Assembly (NCBI RefSeq): GCF_028200735.1
Contig: NZ_JAQKPV010000005.1
Location: forward strand, 124,001-188,000
Origin: Streptomyces sp. ACA25
GTDB lineage: Bacteria > Actinomycetota > Actinomycetes > Streptomycetales > Streptomycetaceae
DNA: 64,000 nucleotides
Direction of reading: 5' to 3'
Position numbers and translations under genes: made by a program. The notes under the pieces were generated by a model that saw only the letters and a program-made list of their open reading frames with translations, ran no database searches and was not told the origin of the DNA. Position 1 is the stretch's first letter. Each line of letters starts with the position of its first letter. Below, piece by piece: positions 46,728 through 57,696 of the stretch.

Positions 46728-46870
46728 AGCTCATCCAGAGGGGCAGAGGGAACGGCCCGAAGAAGCCCCGGCAACCCTCCCGCCGGTCTCGCAGCAAGGA
46801 AGCGAGGCTCCCGGTGGGGAAGGTGCCAAATCCGTCCTGCGGCGAAAGCCGTCGCAGGGAAGATGAGGAG
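46728..46870 (+). promoter_or_regulatory. S-box (SAM-I type) riboswitch before thrC
   Basis: P1 can form between CTCATC (46730-46735) and GATGAG (46862-46867). Inside are the S-box signatures GAGGGAACGGCCCGAAGAAG, CCCCGGCAACC, GGTGCCAAATCC and the P4-like CTGCGGCGAAAGCCGTCGCAG. The ribosome-binding purines (GAGGAG) begin in the 3' side of P1 and the ATG follows 16 bases later, leaving no space for an intrinsic terminator, so translation control by SD masking is likely. S-boxes normally turn off methionine and cysteine genes when SAM is high. Confidence 0.9.
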
Positions 46871-46885
46871 AAGAGGGCCTCGCGC

Positions 46886-48178
46886 ATGTCCGTGCTCACC
46901 GCACCCACCACCGATTCAGCTGCCCGTTCCGTGGATCTCGGTCCGGCCTCGGCGCTCTCCTGCCGGGAGTGCGGGCAGCGCTTCGCGCTCGGCCCGGTCT
47001 TCGCTTGTGCGGAGTGTTTCGGCCCGCTGGAAATCGCCTACGACTTCCCGGCCGGCGACCCGGAGGGCCTCCGCAAGCGGATCGAGGCCGGCCCGAACAG
47101 CATCTGGCGCTACGCCCCGCTGCTGCCGGTACCGGCGGACGTCGCCGGGAAGCCGAACCTGAACCCCGGCTGCACCCCGCTGGTCCGTGCCGACCGGCTG
47201 GCCGCCGAGCTCGGCATCACCGGGGCCCTGCACGTCAAGGACGACTCGGCCAACCCGACCCACTCGTTCAAGGACCGCGTCGTCGCGAACGCGGTGGAGG
47301 CCGCCCGCGCCTTCGGGTTCACCACGCTGTCCTGCTCTTCCACCGGCAACCTGGCCGGTGCGGTCGGCGCGGCGGCGGCGCGCGCCGGGCTGCGTTCCTG
47401 CGTGTTCATTCCGCATGACCTGGAGCAGGGCAAGGTCGTCATGGCGGCGGTGTACGGCGGCGAGGTCGTCGGCATCGAGGGGAACTACGACGATGTCAAC
47501 CGCTTCTGCAGCGAGCTCATCGGTGACCCGGCGGGCGAGGGCTGGGGCTTCGTCAACGTCAACCTCCGCCCGTACTACGCGGAGGGTTCCAAGACCCTCG
47601 CCTACGAGATCTGCGAGCAGCTGGGCTGGCAGCTGCCGGACCAGCTGGTCATCCCGATCGCTTCCGGCTCTCAGCTCACCAAGATCGACAAAGGTCTGCG
47701 GGAGCTGATCGACCTCGGGCTGGTCGAGGACAAGCCGTACAAGATCTTCGGGGCCCAGGCCGAGGGCTGCTCCCCGGTGTCCCAGGCGTTCAAGGGCGGG
47801 CACGACGTGATCCGCCCGGTCAAGCCGGACACGATCGCCAAGTCGCTGGCGATCGGCAACCCGGCCGACGGCCCCTACGTCCTGGACATCACGCGGCGCA
47901 CCGGCGGTGCGGTCGAGGACGTCACGGATGAGCAGGTGGTGGACGCCATCAAGCTGCTGGCGCGGACCGAGGGCATATTCGCCGAGACCGCGGGCGGGGT
48001 GACCGTGGGCGTGACCCGGAAGCTGATCGAGGCCGGTGCCCTCGACCCGTCGCTGACCACCGTCGTGCTCAACACCGGCGACGGCCTGAAGACCCTGGAC
48101 GCGGTGGCCCCGACCACAGGCCCGTCCGCGATCATCCGCCCGAACCTGGAATCGTTCCGAGAGGCTGGCCTGGCATGA
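46886..48178 (+). CDS. thrC: Threonine synthase-like PLP enzyme under a SAM riboswitch
   Basis: The 430-residue fold-type-II PLP enzyme begins with a zinc-ribbon-like segment (SCRECGQRFALGPVFACAEC). The PLP lysine lies in NPTHSFKDRVV near residue 130, the phosphate loop in SSTGNLAGAVGAAAA, and GCTPLVRADRLAAELG precedes them. It is annotated as threonine synthase (O-phosphohomoserine to threonine). The SAM riboswitch upstream and translational overlap with a CysO-type sulfur carrier suggest instead that sulfide may be added, giving homocysteine. Streptomycetes usually also keep a thrC in the hom-thrC-thrB cluster. Sequence alone cannot decide the reaction. Confidence 0.85.
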   Translation: MSVLTAPTTDSAARSVDLGPASALSCRECGQRFALGPVFACAECFGPLEIAYDFPAGDPEGLRKRIEAGPNSIWRYAPLLPVPADVAGKPNLNPGCTPLVRADRLAAELGITGALHVKDDSANPTHSFKDRVVANAVEAARAFGFTTLSCSSTGNLAGAVGAAAARAGLRSCVFIPHDLEQGKVVMAAVYGGEVVGIEGNYDDVNRFCSELIGDPAGEGWGFVNVNLRPYYAEGSKTLAYEICEQLGWQLPDQLVIPIASGSQLTKIDKGLRELIDLGLVEDKPYKIFGAQAEGCSPVSQAFKGGHDVIRPVKPDTIAKSLAIGNPADGPYVLDITRRTGGAVEDVTDEQVVDAIKLLARTEGIFAETAGGVTVGVTRKLIEAGALDPSLTTVVLNTGDGLKTLDAVAPTTGPSAIIRPNLESFREAGLA

Positions 48179-48450
48179 GCGTAACTGTCCGGATCCCGAC
48201 CATTCTTCGTACCTACACCGACGGCAGGGCCGAGGTGGCCGCCGAGGGCACCACGCTCGCCGAGGTGCTGGCCGACCTGGAGAAGAACCACACCGGGATC
48301 AGTGCCCGGGTACTGGACGACGGCGGCAAGCTGCGCCGCTTCGTCAATGTGTACGTGAACGACGATGACGTGCGCTTTTCCGAAGGCCTGGAGACGAAGA
48401 CGCCGGACGGTGCCGGTGTTTCCATCATCCCCGCGGTGGCCGGAGGCTGA
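48175..48450 (+). CDS. cysO: CysO-like sulfur carrier protein (ThiS/MoaD family)
   Basis: The 91-residue beta-grasp protein starts VTVRIPTILRTYTDGRAEV and has GKLRRFVNVYVNDDDVRFSE. It ends in a C-terminal Ala-Gly-Gly (VAGG), the site of thiocarboxylation. It closely resembles Mycobacterium CysO, which carries sulfide to O-phosphoserine-dependent CysM. The start overlaps the thrC stop (ATGA), so the two are coupled. No cysM or mec gene adjoins. Partner activating enzyme (MoeB/MoeZ-type) is not in this window. Confidence 0.92.
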   Translation: MSVTVRIPTILRTYTDGRAEVAAEGTTLAEVLADLEKNHTGISARVLDDGGKLRRFVNVYVNDDDVRFSEGLETKTPDGAGVSIIPAVAGG

Positions 48451-48502
48451 TCCTCCGCTTTCGTCGCCCGCTGTATTGTGGGCCGGCTTTGCGCCCTCAG
48501 AA

Positions 48503-48540
48503 CCGGACCGCCCCGAGACAGGAGCCTCGGGGCGGTTCGG
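48503..48540 (+). terminator. Terminator after cysO
   Basis: An 11-bp perfect core (ACCGCCCCGAG / CTCGGGGCGGT) extends to 15 bp including one G-T pair, with an 8-base loop. It follows the cysO stop by about 50 bases. Confidence 0.8.
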
Positions 48541-48740
48541 TGCTGAGCGGGCGATAGAGTGGCGGAACCGGGCCCTTCGGCCGTGCCGGCCGCATATGAA
48601 TGAGCGTTACTTCGCGCCTATTTTCGACGCACGATGTGTCGGATTGGTGCACTTTGTCGCGCCGCAAAACTCCCGATGTGGCGGCAGTTCAGCCCTTTCG
48701 TCCGTTTCGGCGTTTCCAGAATTCTCACCCGCCTGGCCTG

Positions 48741-48768
48741 TTGCAGAGGGCGTTTGGACAGATACATT
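48741..48768 (+). promoter_or_regulatory. Candidate promoter of the cold-shock gene
   Basis: TTGCAG (48741-48746) and TACATT (48763-48768), spaced 16 bases, give a vegetative-like promoter about 118 bases before the cold-shock start, leaving the long 5' leader typical of csp genes. Confidence 0.45.
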
Positions 48769-48885
48769 CAGCGGCGGTCGACGCGTTCCGGCGCACGCCC
48801 CCAACGTCCGGGGGCGAGGTCTGAGGGCCGACCCGGGCCGTGAAGTGCGGTCTCGTGACAGGGCCGGCAATAGGGGAGTTTGGAA

Positions 48886-49089
48886 ATGGCTCAGGGCACC
48901 GTCAAGTGGTTCAACGCGGAGAAGGGATACGGCTTCATCGCGGTCGACGGTGGTGCGGACGTGTTCGTCCACTACAGCGCGATCCAGATGGACGGCTATC
49001 GCACTCTGGAAGAAGGACAGCGGGTCGAGTTCGAGATCTCGCAGGGGCAGAAGGGTCCGCAGGCCGACATGGTCCGGGTGAGTGCCTGA
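48886..49089 (+). CDS. CspA-family cold-shock protein
   Basis: The 67-residue protein has RNP-1 KGYGFIAV and RNP-2 VFVHYSAI motifs of the cold-shock domain, begins [17 protein letters not shown] and matches SC/Csp proteins of 67 residues. It binds single-stranded RNA and DNA in the cytoplasm. An AGGGGAG ribosome-binding site lies just upstream. Confidence 0.97.
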   Translation: MAQGTVKWFNAEKGYGFIAVDGGADVFVHYSAIQMDGYRTLEEGQRVEFEISQGQKGPQADMVRVSA

Positions 49090-49312
49090 ACAGCACCACG
49101 TCATCACGCAGACCACATCAGGGCCCGCTCTCCCCGGCACGGGGCAGGCGGGCCCTGAAGCGTGCCCGGCCCGGCGGCCAGCCGCCCCTGCCCCCTGCCC
49201 CTGCCGCGTACGCCCGGCTCCAGCGGGGGCGGCGCTCGCCCGGGGCTCGCGCGCACCCCTCCGGATCCGGCCGTCCCGGGTGCTTCCTCCCGCGCCGTGC
49301 CACCTCCGGGCG

Positions 49313-49339
49313 CTTGCACTCTCGGGCCCCGAGTGCTAA
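49313..49339. promoter_or_regulatory. CIRCE element (HrcA site) upstream of groEL, first copy
   Basis: CTTGCACTC-N9-GAGTGCTAA: the right arm is perfect and the left matches 7 of 9 bases of TTAGCACTC. The left arm overlaps a possible -35 TTGCAC, with TAATCA 17 bases on, so HrcA binding would block the promoter. Confidence 0.85.
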
Positions 49340-49347
49340 TCATGGCG

Positions 49348-51130
<1,783 letters not shown>

Positions 51131-51168
51131 CCCCACCCGGGTCGGCGGTCCGCGCCACGCAGTACCGC

Positions 51169-51202
51169 GAAGGGCGGCACTCCTCCCGGAGTGCCGCCCT
51201 TC
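51169..51202. terminator. Terminator after groEL
   Basis: GAAGGGCGGCACTCC and its complement (15 bp, perfect) around a TCCC loop, 38 bases after the groEL stop; a convergent gene follows. Confidence 0.9.
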
Positions 51203-51241
51203 CGCGCGCCCGGGATCCGTCACGCCGTGCGGCGGCCGGGC

Positions 51242-51775
51242 TCAGGCGGCGTATTCGGTGAGGTCGATGGCGTGGACGCGCAGCGGGAAGCCGTACACCG
51301 GGTGCTCGGTCTCGCGCTCCGGGGTCATGCCGAGCTTCCGCATCACGTTCTCGGAAGCGTCGTTGCCGATGCGGGCGATGCTGACGAGCCGGTCGAGGCC
51401 GCGATCCTGGAGTGCGAACTCCATCGCGGCGTGCGCGGCTTCGGACGCGTAGCCCTGGCCCCAGAACTGCGGGGCGAGCCGCCAGCCGATTTCGACGGCA
51501 GGCAGCACCTCGGGCAGGAACTCGGGGACGGACAGGCCGGTGAAGCCGGCCAGTTCACCCGAGGCCAGGACCTCCACGGCGAAGAGGCCGAAGCCCTCGT
51601 CGTCCCACTCCTCCTCCCATTGTTCGATGGAGGCCGCGGTGGCGTTCAGGTTCTGGACCGAGCCGTCACCGATCCACTCCATGACCTGCGGGTCCGCGTT
51701 GATCTCGGCCATCGGGGCCAGGTCGTCATCGCGCCAGCGCCGGAGGATGAGGCGCGGAGTCTGTATCTCGGTCAT
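51242..51775 (-). CDS. GNAT-family N-acetyltransferase (RimJ/RimL type)
   Basis: The 177-residue protein begins IQTPRLILRRWRDDDLAPMA and has the acetyl-CoA-binding AWRLAPQFWGQGYASEAAHA-like region (GWRLAPQFWGQGYASEAA) and SENVMRKLGM. These are the hallmarks of Acetyltransf_3 enzymes that modify alpha-amino groups of ribosomal proteins or small molecules. Substrate unknown. Confidence 0.92.
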   Translation of the reverse strand: MTEIQTPRLILRRWRDDDLAPMAEINADPQVMEWIGDGSVQNLNATAASIEQWEEEWDDEGFGLFAVEVLASGELAGFTGLSVPEFLPEVLPAVEIGWRLAPQFWGQGYASEAAHAAMEFALQDRGLDRLVSIARIGNDASENVMRKLGMTPERETEHPVYGFPLRVHAIDLTEYAA

Positions 51776-51836
51776 GCCCCCATCCTCCCGGCAAGGAGGG
51801 CCGCGGCGTTAATCTGCCGGGCCCGGCGGCAGGCGG

Positions 51837-52682
51837 TCAGCGCTCGCGGGTGGCGGTGACCAGCCAGGCGGAGCCGCGCAGCCGGACGCCGTCGGCCGCC
51901 TCGTGCGGGCGGAGCGCGTGGAGGAGTGACATCCGGACCTGGTCGGCGGCCTCCGCTCCGGCTCCGGCCAGGAAGGAGCGGCTGGGGCCGGAGGCGAGCA
52001 TGAAGTCTGCGGCGTCCGCCGCGTCCCGGCCCCAGAGCGTGGGCGTTTCGACGGGTTCGGCCGACACCTCGGCGAAGCCGGCTTCCGTCAGGACACCGTG
52101 GATCCGCTCCGGGTCGGCGAGGGAGAACATGCCCGGGGCGTCGGCGGCGCCCAGGTCAGGGGCAGGCACATGGCTGTTCATGGCGGAGAGCACCTGGACC
52201 CATTCGTTGCGCCGCGGGTCGGCCATGCACACGAAGGTGAGCCGGCCGCCCGGCCGCAGCGCCCGCCCGATGTTGGCGAACGCGACGACGGGGTCGGCGA
52301 AGAACATGATCCCGAACCGGCTCAGCGCCACGTCGAAGCCGGCCGAGGGGAGCGGGTGCACCTGGGCGTCCCCCTGCTCGAAGGTCACGTTGCCGAGCCC
52401 TTCCTCCTGCGCGCGGGCGGTGGCACGCTCCAGCATCGGGCCCGACAGGTCCAGGCCGCTGGCGCTGCCCTGCGCTGCCTGCCGGGCGGCCAGCCGGGTG
52501 ATCTGCCCGGCGCCGCAGCCGATGTCCAGAACCCTGTCGTGCTCCCGGATGCCGGCCGCGCGGAGCAGCGGCTCGTTGAACCCGGCGTTGACGGCGTTCC
52601 AACGGTCCTGGTGCTCGGTCCAGTGGCGCCCCTCGTAGCCGTTCCAGGCCTGGGCCTGCCCGGTGTTGACGATCTGGTGCAT
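51837..52682 (-). CDS. Class I SAM-dependent methyltransferase
   Basis: The 281-residue enzyme has the SAM-binding motif I VLDIGCGAGQITR near residue 48, motif II around GDAQVHPLP and the UbiE/methyltransferase_11 segment FGIMFFADPVVAFANIGRALRPGG. ATG at 52682 is preceded by AGGAGG. It is divergent from a TetR gene across duplicated operators, which suggests repression by that TetR. Substrate unknown, perhaps a toxic or signalling molecule. Confidence 0.9.
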   Translation of the reverse strand: MHQIVNTGQAQAWNGYEGRHWTEHQDRWNAVNAGFNEPLLRAAGIREHDRVLDIGCGAGQITRLAARQAAQGSASGLDLSGPMLERATARAQEEGLGNVTFEQGDAQVHPLPSAGFDVALSRFGIMFFADPVVAFANIGRALRPGGRLTFVCMADPRRNEWVQVLSAMNSHVPAPDLGAADAPGMFSLADPERIHGVLTEAGFAEVSAEPVETPTLWGRDAADAADFMLASGPSRSFLAGAGAEAADQVRMSLLHALRPHEAADGVRLRGSAWLVTATRER

Positions 52683-52719
52683 GGTGAGCCTCCTGTTCCG
52701 GAGCGGACTCCGGACGCTA

Positions 52720-52760
52720 GTATGGGCGAGTGCCCATACAGTATGGGCGAGTGCCCATAC
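52720..52760. promoter_or_regulatory. Twin 20-bp palindromic operators between methyltransferase and TetR genes
   Basis: GTATGGGCGAGTGCCCATAC occurs at 52720-52739 and again at 52741-52760, identical and separated by one base. The 8-bp arms GTATGGGC/GCCCATAC are perfect complements around GAGT. The 21-base offset (two helical turns) would place two TetR dimers on the same face. The downstream copy ends 16 bases before the TetR start. Confidence 0.92.
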
Positions 52761-52776
52761 TTGCAAGGGGAGAACG

Positions 52777-53361
52777 ATGTCACCGCGTGGCGTGGCGATC
52801 ACGGACATCCGGCAGCGGCTGTTCGAAGCGGCTGAACGCCTGCTGGTGCGCGAGGGCGCCGCAGGCCTGACCAACCGGGCCATCGCCGAGGAGGCGGGCT
52901 GCTCCAAGGGCGTGCTCTACAACCACTTCGCCGACCTGGACGACTTCGCCGCACAGCTGGTCCTCAACCTGTTCGCGGAGGCTGCCGAGAGCGTCCGGGA
53001 ACTGCCCGGGCGCGTGGGCCGGGACACGGTGGCCGGAAACGTCGGCGCCGTCGCGCTGGTGCTCCTGCGTCCGCAGGCTCCGGCCGTCGCCGCGCTCGCG
53101 CTCACCCGGGCCACGGTGTCCTCGCGGGTCCGGCAGGCCATGGCGGACGGCGCTCCGGGGCTCCCCACCGTGGAGGCCGCGCTGGCCACCTATCTGGAGG
53201 CGGAGAAGGAGCGGGGCCGCGTCCCGGAGGTGGCCGATTCACAGGCCCTGGCGCTCGCCGTCACGGGTACCGCGCACCACCTGATCATGACCGCCTGGGA
53301 CGGTGCGCCGGATCCGCGCGCACGGATCACACAGCTCGTCGGTGCCCTTTTCCCGCAGTAG
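52777..53361 (+). CDS. TetR-family transcriptional repressor
   Basis: The 194-residue protein has an N-terminal TetR helix-turn-helix (RLFEAAERLLVREGAAGLTN, IAEEAGCSKGVLYNHFADL; residues 10-56) and an all-helical ligand domain. ATG at 52777 follows AGGGGAG. It very probably binds the twin palindromes directly upstream and represses itself and the divergent methyltransferase. The ligand is unknown. Confidence 0.93.
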   Translation: MSPRGVAITDIRQRLFEAAERLLVREGAAGLTNRAIAEEAGCSKGVLYNHFADLDDFAAQLVLNLFAEAAESVRELPGRVGRDTVAGNVGAVALVLLRPQAPAVAALALTRATVSSRVRQAMADGAPGLPTVEAALATYLEAEKERGRVPEVADSQALALAVTGTAHHLIMTAWDGAPDPRARITQLVGALFPQ

Positions 53362-53428
53362 GCGCCCGGCCGTCCGGCCCTGAGGACCGGCCCCGGGACG
53401 GCCCCCGTCCCGCGCCCCTCGCCGGGCC

Positions 53429-54397
53429 TCAGCGCTGAGGGAGGAGGCGGGGGACGAGGCGGACGTACACCACCATGCCGACCACCTCGACGAGGGTCTG
53501 GCCCACCATGACCAGGGGCGCCAGGGCGGCGAGGTCACCGGGCAGGGCCAGGGCCAGCGGCAGGAGCACCAGCCCGTTGCGGGTGGCGCCGGAGAAGACC
53601 ACCGCGCGGCCTTCCGGCACGTCGAGCCGGAAGGCACGGGCAAGTACCCGGCCGGCCAGGGCCATCACCACCAGGAAGGCGACGAAGAACGGTGCCGCGG
53701 CGGCGACCTCGATGACCCGGCCGTCGAGCTTCGGCACCTGGGAGGCGACCACCGACAGCAGGGTGGCGGCCATCAGCGGCACCATCACGTTCCCCGCGCC
53801 CGCCGCCACCCGGCGGCCCGGCGGGGCCCGCCGGGCCCAGGCCTGGGTGGCCCAGGCCAGCACCAGCGGCGCGAGGATCAGGGTGAGAAACGCGTGCAGG
53901 AACGGGCCCGGTTCCACCACCTCGGCGAGGTCAGGGCCGAGGAACGCCAGCAGGAACAGCGGGAGCAGCAGCATCTGCGCGATCAGCAGCAACGGGGTGG
54001 CCGCCAGCAGCCGGTCGGCGCTGCCGCCGGCCAGGCGGCTGAAGACGATCACGTAGTCCACGCAGGGCGCCAGCAGCACCAGCAGCATGCCCAGCCGCAA
54101 CCCCTGGTCGGCCGGCATCAGCGGAAACATCACCGCCACGACCACCGGGACCACCACGAAGTTCACCGCCAGCACGGCGGCCAGGAACCGGCCGGCCCGC
54201 AGCGCACGCAGCAGGTCGGCCGCCGGGACCTGGAGGAAAGTGACGTACAGCAGCGCCGCCAGGACGGGAGTGACCGCGTACTCCAGCGCGCCGCCGAGAC
54301 CGGGGGTTGCCCAGCCGCACAGCACGCCGACGGTGATCGCCCCCACATAGACGCTCACCTGGTGGTGTTCCAGCCGTTCAACCAGGGGGTGGGGCAC
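53429..54397 (-). CDS. Arsenite/bile-acid-type BASS family transporter
   Basis: The 322-residue membrane protein has about ten membrane segments and the BASS/Acr3-like signatures LLYVTFLQVPAADLLRAL, LLAPCVDYVIVFSRLAGGSA and VVFSGATRNGLVLLPLALAL. It is annotated as arsenic resistance protein in similar genomes; no arsR or arsC adjoins, so other substrates are possible. The GTG at 54397 with AAGGAG upstream is chosen over a longer frame that is low-complexity. Confidence 0.85.
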   Translation of the reverse strand: MPHPLVERLEHHQVSVYVGAITVGVLCGWATPGLGGALEYAVTPVLAALLYVTFLQVPAADLLRALRAGRFLAAVLAVNFVVVPVVVAVMFPLMPADQGLRLGMLLVLLAPCVDYVIVFSRLAGGSADRLLAATPLLLIAQMLLLPLFLLAFLGPDLAEVVEPGPFLHAFLTLILAPLVLAWATQAWARRAPPGRRVAAGAGNVMVPLMAATLLSVVASQVPKLDGRVIEVAAAAPFFVAFLVVMALAGRVLARAFRLDVPEGRAVVFSGATRNGLVLLPLALALPGDLAALAPLVMVGQTLVEVVGMVVYVRLVPRLLPQR

Positions 54398-54522
54398 GGG
54401 TTGACTCCTTGCGGACGTGGACGCGTGCGGGAGAGGGGTGCGGTGACGTCGGCCGGCACCGGCGTTCGCGGCCGGAGCGGGCACCGTCCCGACGGTATGC
54501 CCCCTCCGCCAGCTCCGGGACG

Positions 54523-54729
54523 GTGACCCTCGTCGGAGCACTCGCTGCCCTCGTGGGGGCGGTACTGGGACTCACCCTCACGGGGCTTCTGGTGTCCCTC
54601 ACCCGCACCGACCTGCTCACGGCCGCCGTGCTGCCTCCCCTGACCGGCCTCGTCGTGGTCGTCGGCGCTCTGTTGCCCCTCGGCTTCGCCCGCGGTCTCA
54701 CCCCGGACCCCGTCCCGCGTCAGGGCTGA
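54523..54729 (+). CDS. Small membrane protein, two predicted membrane segments
   Basis: A short frame encodes 68 residues with two hydrophobic segments (LVGALAALVGAVLGLTLTGL, AAVLPPLTGLVVVVGALLPL). Start GTG at 54523 has only a weak ribosome-binding site; a longer frame from 54409 overlaps the divergent promoter. Existence is not certain. Confidence 0.4.
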   Translation: MTLVGALAALVGAVLGLTLTGLLVSLTRTDLLTAAVLPPLTGLVVVVGALLPLGFARGLTPDPVPRQG

Positions 54730-54843
54730 GCGCGTGGGTCGTACGGCGGGGTGAGTCCGCCGGTGCCGACAGGTCCGGGGGAGGGCCGACGTGGCCCTCG
54801 GAGCGGAGGCCGGCGAGATGGATCAAGGAACTCCCGGAAGAGC

Positions 54844-54953
54844 TCCGAGAATTATCGCGGGTCGTCCTCGAGTCATCTACCTGCGACGTTCTCGGCAGTC
54901 GGGCATCAGTGCAGGTCGAATCGATCTATGGGTGCCCGGGGTCCGAGAATTAT
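54844..54953. repeat. 12-bp direct repeat TCCGAGAATTAT (two copies) upstream of the xylanase gene
   Basis: TCCGAGAATTAT occurs at 54844-54855 and 54942-54953, 98 bases apart in direct orientation, both AT-rich in a GC-rich genome. The second is followed by a 10-base palindrome TTACCGGTAA (54963-54972). They may be regulator sites for the xylanase. The rest of the 54730-55144 region has no gene I can support. Confidence 0.6.
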
Positions 54954-54978
54954 TTCGGAAAGTTACCGGTAAGAAACA

Positions 54979-56530
<1,552 letters not shown>

Positions 56531-56607
56531 CCGGCGGGAACCAGTGAGCGCGCGGCGCGCCGGCCGGGGGGTTGACGTGCAACAGGCCGGTGCGCCGCGC
56601 TCCTGAG

Positions 56608-56652
56608 CCCGGCGGGGTGGACCTCCTGCGCCCGGAGGCCCACCCCGCCGGG
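56608..56652. terminator. Bidirectional terminator, xylanase / murQ
   Basis: CCCGGCGGGGTGG / CCACCCCGCCGGG (13 bp) continues, after one mismatch, into CCTCC/GGAGG, giving an 18-bp stem between the convergent genes. Confidence 0.88.
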
Positions 56653-56706
56653 TGTTCTGCCGCGTACGCCCCGCTCACGTACGCCGTCCCGCGGCCTGCC
56701 GGGACG

Positions 56707-57639
56707 TCAGCCGGCTTCGGCCGCGGTGAGGGCGGCGCGCAAGTGCCCGTGGGACTCCGCCAGCAGCCGGGCGGCGGTGGGGGCGTCGACCCCGCCGAGC
56801 AGGGTGAGGATGGCGGGCTTCACCTCGCCACCGGTGGCCGTCAGGGCCTGCTCGATGTCCGCCGGGGACGCCCCGGTGGCCAGGGCGACGATGCGCCGGG
56901 AGCGGGCCCGCAGTTTCTCGTTGGAGGCCCGCAGGTCGACCATGAGGTTTCCGTAGGTCTTGCCGAGCCGGATCATCGTGATCGTCGAAATCATGTTGAG
57001 CACCAGCTTCTGGGCGGTACCGGCCTTCAGCCGGGTGGAGCCGGCGATGAGCTCCGGGCCGACCACCACCTCGATGCCGTGCTCGGCCGCACCGGAGAGC
57101 GCCGAGCCCGCGTTGCAGGACAGCCCGATGGTCAGCGCCCCGACGGCCCGGGCGTGTTCCACGGCGCCGACGGCGTACGGGGTGCGTCCGGAGGCCGAGA
57201 CACCGACGACGACATCATCGGCGGTGAGGGCGAGGGCCCGCAGGTCCTCGGCGGCCAGCTCCTTGCTGTCCTCGGCGCCCTCCACCGCGGTCACGAAGGC
57301 TCCGGGCCCGCCCGCGATCAGGCCGACGACCTCACCGGGGCCGGTGCTGAACGTCGGCGGGCACTCGCTGGCGTCCAGTACGCCCAGCCGGCCCGCGGTG
57401 CCGGCTCCCAGGTAGATCAGCCGGCCGCCGCGGGCCATCCGCTCGGCGGCGGCGTCGATGGCGGCGGCGATCTCGGGCAGGCGGGCCGCGACGACCGCGG
57501 GAACGCCGGCGTCCTCGGCGTTCATGACGCGGGCGATGTCGAGTGTCGCCCTGCGGTCGATCCCGGCCAGGTCGGGCCGGTGCGCCTCGGTGGTGAGAGC
57601 GGCGAGCTGAGCCTGCAGATCACCGTGGGAAGTGGACAT
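56707..57639 (-). CDS. murQ: N-acetylmuramic acid 6-phosphate etherase
   Basis: The 310-residue SIS-fold enzyme cleaves MurNAc-6-P to GlcNAc-6-P plus D-lactate in wall recycling. GRLIYLGAGTAGRLGVLDASECPPTFST near residue 72 (catalytic Glu in SECPPTF) and VGVSASGRTPYAVGAVEHAR near 128 are typical, with the C-terminal UBA-like helix region GASPADIEQALTATGGEVKPAI. It is 57 bases downstream of an RpiR regulator on the same strand. The product feeds nagA, also in this window. Confidence 0.96.
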   Translation of the reverse strand: MSTSHGDLQAQLAALTTEAHRPDLAGIDRRATLDIARVMNAEDAGVPAVVAARLPEIAAAIDAAAERMARGGRLIYLGAGTAGRLGVLDASECPPTFSTGPGEVVGLIAGGPGAFVTAVEGAEDSKELAAEDLRALALTADDVVVGVSASGRTPYAVGAVEHARAVGALTIGLSCNAGSALSGAAEHGIEVVVGPELIAGSTRLKAGTAQKLVLNMISTITMIRLGKTYGNLMVDLRASNEKLRARSRRIVALATGASPADIEQALTATGGEVKPAILTLLGGVDAPTAARLLAESHGHLRAALTAAEAG

Positions 57640-57696
57640 GGGGGAGCGGCTCTCCGGGTGCGGTCGTGGACATGAACGCGGGGCCCGGGGTGGGCC

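Noticed and set aside
46728..46870. SAM-IV riboswitch as alternative class
   Set aside because: The core (GGCCCGAAGAAG, CCCCGGCAACC, GGTGCCAAATCC) and terminal P1 closing with GATGAG fit the S-box (SAM-I) better; a covariance-model scan with both models would decide.
44399..46885. Long plus-strand frame joined to thrC
   Set aside because: It runs antisense to otsA and gpgS and through the SAM riboswitch; true thrC starts at 46886.
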